Of a DNA stretch of 64,000 nt, positions 59,505-64,000 are shown piece by piece. The DNA lies in contig DATMDV010000370.1 of the NCBI GenBank assembly GCA_035557475.1, positions 20,950-84,949 of the forward strand, written 5' to 3'. Origin of the DNA: JALOLG01 sp035557475 (GTDB lineage: Bacteria > Actinomycetota > Acidimicrobiia > Acidimicrobiales > Ilumatobacteraceae). Positions within the stretch are counted from its first letter, which is position 1; the number at the start of each line of letters is the position of its first letter. The notes beneath the pieces were generated by a model. The model did no database searches, had not been told where the DNA came from, and was given only the letters and a program-made list of their open reading frames with translations. The translations under genes and the position numbers were made by a program.

Positions 59505-60218
59505 TCAGAAGTCGAGCGTCGGGAGGCCGGCGGCAATTCCGCACCGAGCGATCGCTTTGGCCTTGGTGCGGATCAGCGCCGATCGAGGTGCTCGAACGAT
59601 CTCGTCCGCGATCCGCGACACGGCGCCGAGCAGGTAATCGTCAGCGACGACGTCTCGCACGATGCCCATCCGCATCGCTTCGGCGGCGTCGATCCGACGC
59701 CCGGTCAAGCACAGGTCTCGTGCGACTGCTCCGCCGACGAGATCGTGGAGCAATCCGTAGATCACATCGCCGAAGGCCTGTTCGGGATGTCCGAAGAACG
59801 CCGACGCACCGGCGACGCGGATATCACACAGCAGGGCGAGGTCGAACCCGCCGGCGAGTGCGGCGCCGTTCACGGCCGCGATGGTCGGCAACGGGAACCG
59901 CAGCAGCGTGTGATGGAAGCGATCGCTCGACGCCCAGAGTCGGTCCTGAATGCCGGGGTCGTCGACGGCGAACTCGTCGAGGTCGAACCCAGCAGAGAAG
60001 CATGACCCACTTCCCGTGAGCACCAGTACCTTCAGACCGGCATCCGCGGTCAACCGATCCAGCTGATCGGACATCGCGTCGCGCACGGCGATCGAGAGCG
60101 CGTTCTTCTTCCCTGGGCGGTTGATGGTCAACGTCGCGACGCCGGCGTCATTGGGACCATCCACCACGACGATCGCGCTCTCGGCCATCGGCGCACCGTA
60201 ACCAGGTGCGTTCGTCAC
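59505..60218 (-). CDS. Enoyl-CoA hydratase/isomerase family protein
   Basis: A 237-residue crotonase-fold protein. The blocks VATLTINRPGKKNAL, FSAGFDLDEF (oxyanion hole) and AAVNGAALAGGFDLALLCDIRVA (second oxyanion Gly) are standard. The catalytic Glu positions (normally near GG..E and PE.G) read HPEQAFGDV, so one Glu is present in that loop. Reactions include hydration or isomerisation of enoyl-CoA. ATG 60218 is the longest start; ATG 60188 would remove ten residues and is closer to homologues. It is convergent with the lipoprotein gene, 41 bases apart. Confidence 0.9.
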   Translation of the reverse strand: MTNAPGYGAPMAESAIVVVDGPNDAGVATLTINRPGKKNALSIAVRDAMSDQLDRLTADAGLKVLVLTGSGSCFSAGFDLDEFAVDDPGIQDRLWASSDRFHHTLLRFPLPTIAAVNGAALAGGFDLALLCDIRVAGASAFFGHPEQAFGDVIYGLLHDLVGGAVARDLCLTGRRIDAAEAMRMGIVRDVVADDYLLGAVSRIADEIVRAPRSALIRTKAKAIARCGIAAGLPTLDF

Positions 60219-60221
60219 GAT

Positions 60222-60726
60222 TCAGGTGGACGCCGTCGTGCCCCAGCTCCCCACTCGCACGAACCCGAACCCGGCGAACAGTCGCTCCGAGGGGGTGTTG
60301 CCATCGGTGATCACGGCCCACCTCCTGTACTCCTGCGCCGTCCAATGAGCGAAGGGAGGCAAGGACGGCGGTCCGTCCGCATCCACGACCTTTGAACGCC
60401 GCGATCGTGGCGACCGGATCGATGTAGTGGCGGCTGTCGACGATGACGACGAACGACATCGTGACGAGCTGCTCGTCGACCTCCAACACGACGGAGTGCT
60501 GCCACTCCATCCGTTCGAAGTACTCGTCGATCGCGGCTCGTGCCTCGTCGTCACCTTCGCCCTCGTCGTCGACGGTGCCCCGGTAGGCAGCCAACAGCAT
60601 CGACGCCAGCGAATCGCTGTCCGCACGCTCGACCGGACGAATCGAGAACGGCGAAGGCGCAGTCGCGACCGACACCAACGCATCCGACACACATGACAGC
60701 AGGTACTGGCTTCGCGTTCGGCTCAC
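60222..60726 (-). pseudogene. GNAT acetyltransferase broken by a frameshift
   Basis: The N-terminal part is read from ATG 60726 (FSIRPVERADSDSLASMLLAAYRG, then IDPVATIAAFKGRGCGRTAVLASL). The C-terminal part, with the typical GNAT end AVITDGNTPSERLFAGFGFVRVG, is in the next frame and stops at 60222. The change falls near 60317-60319, where a run of three C (G on the minus strand) seems to have one base too many. Removing it would join GVQEV to AVITDGN. It is either a recent pseudogene or a sequence error. The start overlaps the upstream LLM remnant by four bases. Confidence 0.7.
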
Positions 60727-61226
60727 GGCGGTGTTCTACCGCCGACGAGCACGTCGGCCACCTCGCGCCACTCCTCGAAGGTCGGCGCCGGGGATGCCGA
60801 CACGATGCTGATGGCGACGTGGTCTGCGCCCGCCTGTTGCAGCTCGTGCTGGCGGTTCCTGATCGTGTCACTGCCGCCCCACACGACGAGCGCGTCGACA
60901 AGTGGGTCTGCGAGCGTGGCGACATCCTCGGCGTCGAAGCCCATGCGCTTGAAGCTCGCCTGGTACGCGGGCACCTGGGCGAAGAAGCCGAGTGGCCCGC
61001 GCGCGATCTTGCGGGCTCGGTCGAGGTAGGTGTTCAAGGTGGTGAGCGGATCCGGGCCGTGCGCACCACCAAGCCCGACCACGAAGCGGCCGGGTTGCTC
61101 GGACTCGAGTTCGGTGTACAGCGCAGCAACCTCGTCAGAAGCAAACCTGTCGACCGGGATGATCCCGCCGTCGGGACGTTGACGGTGAGACGCCCCGACG
61201 GCCGTTGGGTTGAGCCCCACTCTCAC
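60723..61226 (-). pseudogene. Deleted LLM-class oxidoreductase remnant
   Basis: An open frame of about 167 residues from GTG 61226 (a longer start, ATG 61277, would run into the dehydrogenase gene). It contains pieces of a luciferase-like F420 oxidoreductase: LYTELESEQPGRFVVGLGGAHGP and later LADPLVDALVVWGG and AGADHVAISIV. The first part of the barrel is missing, and TLNTYLDRA is joined directly to RKIARGPLGFF, so about 75 residues that normally lie between are also lost. Full-length relatives have about 280-300 residues. It is probably not active. Confidence 0.55.
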
Positions 61227-61245
61227 GGCCTGGCATTTGAGAGAC

Positions 61246-62289
61246 TCAGGGCCTGGTGAGGACGACCTTGAGCGCACCTGTCTCGCCCGCCCGGGCGAAG
61301 ACGTCGTAGGCCTCTTCGAACTGGTCGAGGAGGAAGTGGTGGGTGACGAACTTGTCGACGTCGACCTGCCGGTTCTGTGCGAGACGCAGCAGCGTCGGCG
61401 TGGAAGAGGTGTCGACGAGTCCGGTGGTGATCGTCACGTTCTTGATCCACAGCTCCTCGAGGTGCAGCGTGACAGGTTCACCGTGGACCCCGATGTTCGC
61501 AATGTGACCGCCGGGCCGGGCCAGGGCGGCGGCGAGCTCGAACGTCGCCGGCACGCCGACGGCCTCGATCGTGACATCGGCACCGAGCCCACCGGTCAGG
61601 CTGCGCACGACCTCCATCGGATCCTCGCGCCCATTGTTGACGGTCACGTCGGCGCCGAACTGCTTGGCCGCCTCGAGCCGGCTGTCGGCGAGGTCGATCG
61701 CGACGATGTGGCTCGGATTGAAGAGCTTGGCGCCCATGATCGCCGACAACCCGATCGGCCCGGCGCCGACGACGGCGACGACGTCGCCTGGCCGGACCTG
61801 GCCGTTGAGGACGCCGACCTCATAGCCAGTCGGGAGGATGTCGGCGAGCATCAACAGCTGCTCATCACTCACACCGTCCGGCGCGAGGTAGGTCGACGTG
61901 TCAGCGAACGGCACTCGTACGTACTCGGCCTGCGTGCCGTCGATCTTGTGACCCAGGATCCAGCCACCGCCACCGAGGCACTGCCCGTACACACCCTCGC
62001 GGCAGTAGCGGCAAGCACCGCAGGCGCTGATGCACGACACCAGCACGCGATCGCCGGGCTTGCGCGTCTTGACGCCCGATCCGACGGACTCGATCGTGCC
62101 GACCGCCTCGTGGCCGAGGATCCGTCCGGGCGTGACTGCCGGGACATCGCCCTTGAGGATGTGCAGATCGGTGCCGCAGATCGTCACCGCGTCGACCCGG
62201 ACGACAGCGTCGGTGTCGTCGATCAACTTCGGCTTCGGCACTTCCTCCCACGACTTCTGACCTGGACCGTGATAGACGACTGCGCGCAT
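61246..62289 (-). CDS. Zinc-dependent alcohol dehydrogenase (MDR family)
   Basis: A 347-residue medium-chain dehydrogenase. Catalytic zinc ligands are Cys in TICGTDLH and His in GHEAVGTIE; the structural zinc is in CGACRYCREGVYGQC. The NAD(P) site is VVGAGPIGLSAIMGAKL, ending in VAIDLADSR, which suggests NAD. ATG 62289 is supported by GGTGAGGAG seven bases upstream. The family oxidises secondary alcohols, polyols or, in this branch, small alcohols such as isopropanol or butanediol. The LLM remnant and GNAT pseudogene follow on the same strand. Confidence 0.93.
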   Translation of the reverse strand: MRAVVYHGPGQKSWEEVPKPKLIDDTDAVVRVDAVTICGTDLHILKGDVPAVTPGRILGHEAVGTIESVGSGVKTRKPGDRVLVSCISACGACRYCREGVYGQCLGGGGWILGHKIDGTQAEYVRVPFADTSTYLAPDGVSDEQLLMLADILPTGYEVGVLNGQVRPGDVVAVVGAGPIGLSAIMGAKLFNPSHIVAIDLADSRLEAAKQFGADVTVNNGREDPMEVVRSLTGGLGADVTIEAVGVPATFELAAALARPGGHIANIGVHGEPVTLHLEELWIKNVTITTGLVDTSSTPTLLRLAQNRQVDVDKFVTHHFLLDQFEEAYDVFARAGETGALKVVLTRP

Positions 62290-62296
62290 CTCGAAT

Positions 62297-62305
62297 CTCC
62301 TCACC
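62297..62305 (-). promoter_or_regulatory. Ribosome binding site of the alcohol dehydrogenase gene
   Basis: Read on the minus strand, GGTGAGGAG lies seven bases before ATG 62289 and excludes the longer in-frame start at 62409. Confidence 0.7.
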
Positions 62306-62418
62306 TGTTGTGGTGCACTGGGATGTTCCCGATGCGTTCGACGGTACGGACGCGGTGCCGACGCAGGTAGGGCCATTCGTCCCATCGCGCCGCTCCACGA
62401 ACGGTGCACACTTGCGTG

Positions 62419-63138
62419 ATGGTCATGGTTCTCCAGCTGTCAGACACGCATCTCGTCCAGAGCGAGCCCAGCTCCGATGACACGACCAGTCCCGACGCTG
62501 GAGTGCGCCGCACGGTGGCGGCGCTCGGTGATCGCCGACCCGATCTCGTGCTGCTGACCGGCGACCTCACCGACGACGGGTCGGTCGCAGCGTGCCGCCG
62601 GCTGCGCATGCTGGTGGAGCACCTCGATGCACCAATCCTCGCGACGCCTGGCAACCACGACCTCCCCGAATCGGTCGCCGAGGTGTTCGGACCCATCGGC
62701 AGCGCCGAGGTCGGCAGCTGGCGAATCATCACGGTTGACACGGTGATCCCGGGTCACGACGACGGGGCGGTCGATGTCGAGGCGTTGCGTACCCGTCTCG
62801 ACGCCGTCGACGCACGACCAACGCTGATCGCCTTGCACCACCCTCCGGCATCCCCCAGCACGCTCGAGATGTTTCACCTCGCCGGCTCGACCGAGCTGAT
62901 CGAGGCGTGTGCGGCCCGTCCTCATGTCCGCGGCATCGTGAGCGGACACCTCCACGAGGCGTTCGAGCGGTCCGCCGGCGACATCGCGCTCGTCGGCTGC
63001 CCGTCGACGTGGTACTCGATCGTCCACGCGGGCGACACGTACCGGCTCGTCCCCGACGGCCTCGTCGGCGCCACAGTCCTCGAGCTCGGCGACGACGGCA
63101 CCCTCACGTGGGAACGCGTCCGGCGCCTCGACGACTGA
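62419..63138 (+). CDS. Calcineurin-like metallophosphoesterase (CpdA-like)
   Basis: A 239-residue phosphoesterase. All five metal-binding blocks are present in order: LSDTHL, LTGDLTDDG, TPGNHDLP, LHHPP and SGHLHEAF. This arrangement is that of class III cyclic nucleotide phosphodiesterases such as CpdA and Rv0805, so hydrolysis of cAMP or another phosphodiester is likely. ATG 62419 is used; GTG 62404 and ATG 62425 are alternatives. CACACT lies six bases before ATG 62419, so the mRNA may be leaderless. The gene ends shortly before a hairpin. Confidence 0.9.
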   Translation: MVMVLQLSDTHLVQSEPSSDDTTSPDAGVRRTVAALGDRRPDLVLLTGDLTDDGSVAACRRLRMLVEHLDAPILATPGNHDLPESVAEVFGPIGSAEVGSWRIITVDTVIPGHDDGAVDVEALRTRLDAVDARPTLIALHHPPASPSTLEMFHLAGSTELIEACAARPHVRGIVSGHLHEAFERSAGDIALVGCPSTWYSIVHAGDTYRLVPDGLVGATVLELGDDGTLTWERVRRLDD

Positions 63139-63157
63139 CTGACGGCCCGATTCCCCG

Positions 63158-63206
63158 GTTTGTGTCACCGACATCGGCGATCTTCGCCGGTTGCGGTGAC
63201 ACAAAC
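63158..63206 (+). terminator. Hairpin after the metallophosphoesterase gene
   Basis: GTTTGTGTCACCG (63158-63170) and CGGTGACACAAAC (63194-63206) are perfect 13-base arms. The loop holds a further partial stem (TCGGCGA with TCGCCGG). No T run follows. It lies 19 bases after the stop, before the mutase promoter, and is probably a terminator. Confidence 0.6.
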
Positions 63207-63267
63207 TGCTGGGGCGGACTGTCTACCCGACCGGTGCGCAGCCAGGGTCGCCGGCGACGGTCGCCAG

Positions 63268-63273
63268 TATCAT
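63268..63273 (+). promoter_or_regulatory. Probable -10 element for a leaderless mutase mRNA
   Basis: TATCAT ends exactly six bases before ATG 63280, the usual layout of leaderless genes in actinobacteria. No ribosome site is visible before this ATG. Confidence 0.55.
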
Positions 63274-63279
63274 CGGCAC

Positions 63280-64000
63280 ATGACGACGAACAGGCAGCGT
63301 TGGCTGGAGGCGTTCGAGGCGTCGACACATCGTGACGCCGATTTCGCGACGATGTCGGGGATCCCGTTGGAGCCGGTGTACGGCCCTGACGACGGCGAGT
63401 TCCCGGGTCAGTTCCCGTACACACGCGGGCCGTACGCGTCGATGTATCGGTCGAAGTTGTGGACGATGCGGATGTTCGCCGGTTTCGGCACCGCGGACGA
63501 CACCAACTGGCGGTTCAAGGAGATCATCCGTTCTGGTGGTGATGGGTTGTCGACGGCGTTCGACATGCCGACGTTGTTGGGGATCGATTCCGACGACGAG
63601 ATGGCGCTCGGTGAGGTCGGGCGTTGTGGGGTGGCGATCGATTCGTTGGCCGACATGGAGGATCTCTACGCCGGCATCGATCTGGCGTCGATCACGACGT
63701 CGATGACGATCAACTCGCCCGCCGCGGTGATCTTCGCGATGTTCGTCGCCCAGGCCGAGAAGGCCGGCGTGCCGCGCGCCGCGCTCGGTGGCACGCTGCA
63801 GAACGACATCTTGAAGGAGTATCAGGCGCAGAAGGAGTTCGTGTTCCCACCCCGACCGTCGATGCGGTTGGTGCGCGACACGATCACGTTCACGGCGGCG
63901 GAGATGCCGCGGTGGCATCCGATCTCGATCTCCGGGTATCACATCCGCGAGGCCGGATCGACCGCCGCCGAGGAGTTGGCGTTCACACTGGCCAACGGCT
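63280..64000 (+). CDS. Methylmalonyl-CoA mutase large-subunit family protein (3' partial)
   Basis: The first 240 codons of an acyl-CoA mutase; the gene runs past the window. The substrate-binding barrel begins with FPYTRGPYASMYRSKLWTMRMFAGFGTADDTNWRFK, and continues with GGDGLSTAFDMPTLLG, SITTSMTINSPAAVIFAM and GGTLQNDILKEYQAQKEF. These are hallmarks of the catalytic subunit of methylmalonyl-CoA mutase, which turns methylmalonyl-CoA into succinyl-CoA with adenosylcobalamin. The cobalamin domain, if present, would be outside. ATG 63280 is supported by a -10 element six bases upstream. Confidence 0.95.
   Translation, partial: MTTNRQRWLEAFEASTHRDADFATMSGIPLEPVYGPDDGEFPGQFPYTRGPYASMYRSKLWTMRMFAGFGTADDTNWRFKEIIRSGGDGLSTAFDMPTLLGIDSDDEMALGEVGRCGVAIDSLADMEDLYAGIDLASITTSMTINSPAAVIFAMFVAQAEKAGVPRAALGGTLQNDILKEYQAQKEFVFPPRPSMRLVRDTITFTAAEMPRWHPISISGYHIREAGSTAAEELAFTLANG

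Noticed and set aside
1..64000. CRISPR arrays, insertion sequences, integrases, tRNA and rRNA genes
   Set aside because: I saw no regular repeats with spacers, no transposase or integrase motifs, and no cloverleaf or rRNA-like stretch by eye; a tRNAscan or Rfam search would settle this.

Overview
The window is GC-rich DNA, densely coded on both strands, with many GTG starts and many 1-4 base gene overlaps (ATGA, GTGA, TGATG). This layout, a predicted F420-type luciferase-like oxidoreductase plus a remnant of a second, CGNR, CYTH and CHAD proteins and a methylmalonyl-CoA mutase all point to a high-GC actinobacterium. An Acidimicrobiia (Ilumatobacter-like) source is my best guess, made from general resemblance only. 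I saw no rRNA, tRNA, insertion sequence, CRISPR array or replication origin, and no gap over 300 bases lacks a gene.

Bases 1-38264 form one large surface-polysaccharide locus with a strong sulfation theme. It opens with nucleotide-sugar enzymes and a Wzz/BY-kinase-like protein (1-6347), then a polytopic membrane protein and two glycosyltransferases on the minus strand (6355-10108), and an ABC export pair (10273-12286). The middle (12283-38264) mixes glycosyltransferases, two polysaccharide deacetylases, a polyprenyl-phosphate sugar transferase, an ATP-grasp enzyme, an acyl carrier protein with an AMP-forming acyl ligase, two alpha/beta-hydrolase-fold proteins whose nucleophile elbows lack serine, a secreted G8/beta-helix protein and eight sulfotransferases of several subfamilies. 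It ends with cysD-cysN, which make adenylyl sulfate, the precursor of the sulfate donor PAPS. Together these suggest a sulfated, possibly acylated, ABC-exported exopolysaccharide. No APS kinase and no exosortase were found in the window.

Bases 38278-46585 hold a 1902-residue protein that joins two lipase-like domains, a CHAT caspase-like protease domain and a helical C-terminus. It is preceded by an HTH regulator, which faces an alpha/beta hydrolase across a promoter with a palindrome in its spacer. A MarR-GNAT fusion follows, with a palindrome over its own start. This is the most unusual coding region in the window.

Bases 46590-49396 hold an orphan ParA ATPase overlapping a CYTH-CHAD protein, divergent from a stand-alone CYTH protein, a possible polyphosphate-granule module. 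Bases 49420-64000 are mostly ordinary metabolic and regulatory genes: MFS exporter, transglutaminase-like protein, SpoIIE-type phosphatase, CGNR regulator divergent from a PPOX-family flavoprotein, a 47-residue C2H2 zinc-finger protein missed by ordinary length cut-offs, FAD oxidoreductase, LLM oxidoreductase, VOC protein, lipoprotein, enoyl-CoA hydratase, a frameshifted GNAT, a deleted LLM remnant, zinc alcohol dehydrogenase, metallophosphoesterase and the start of a methylmalonyl-CoA mutase.
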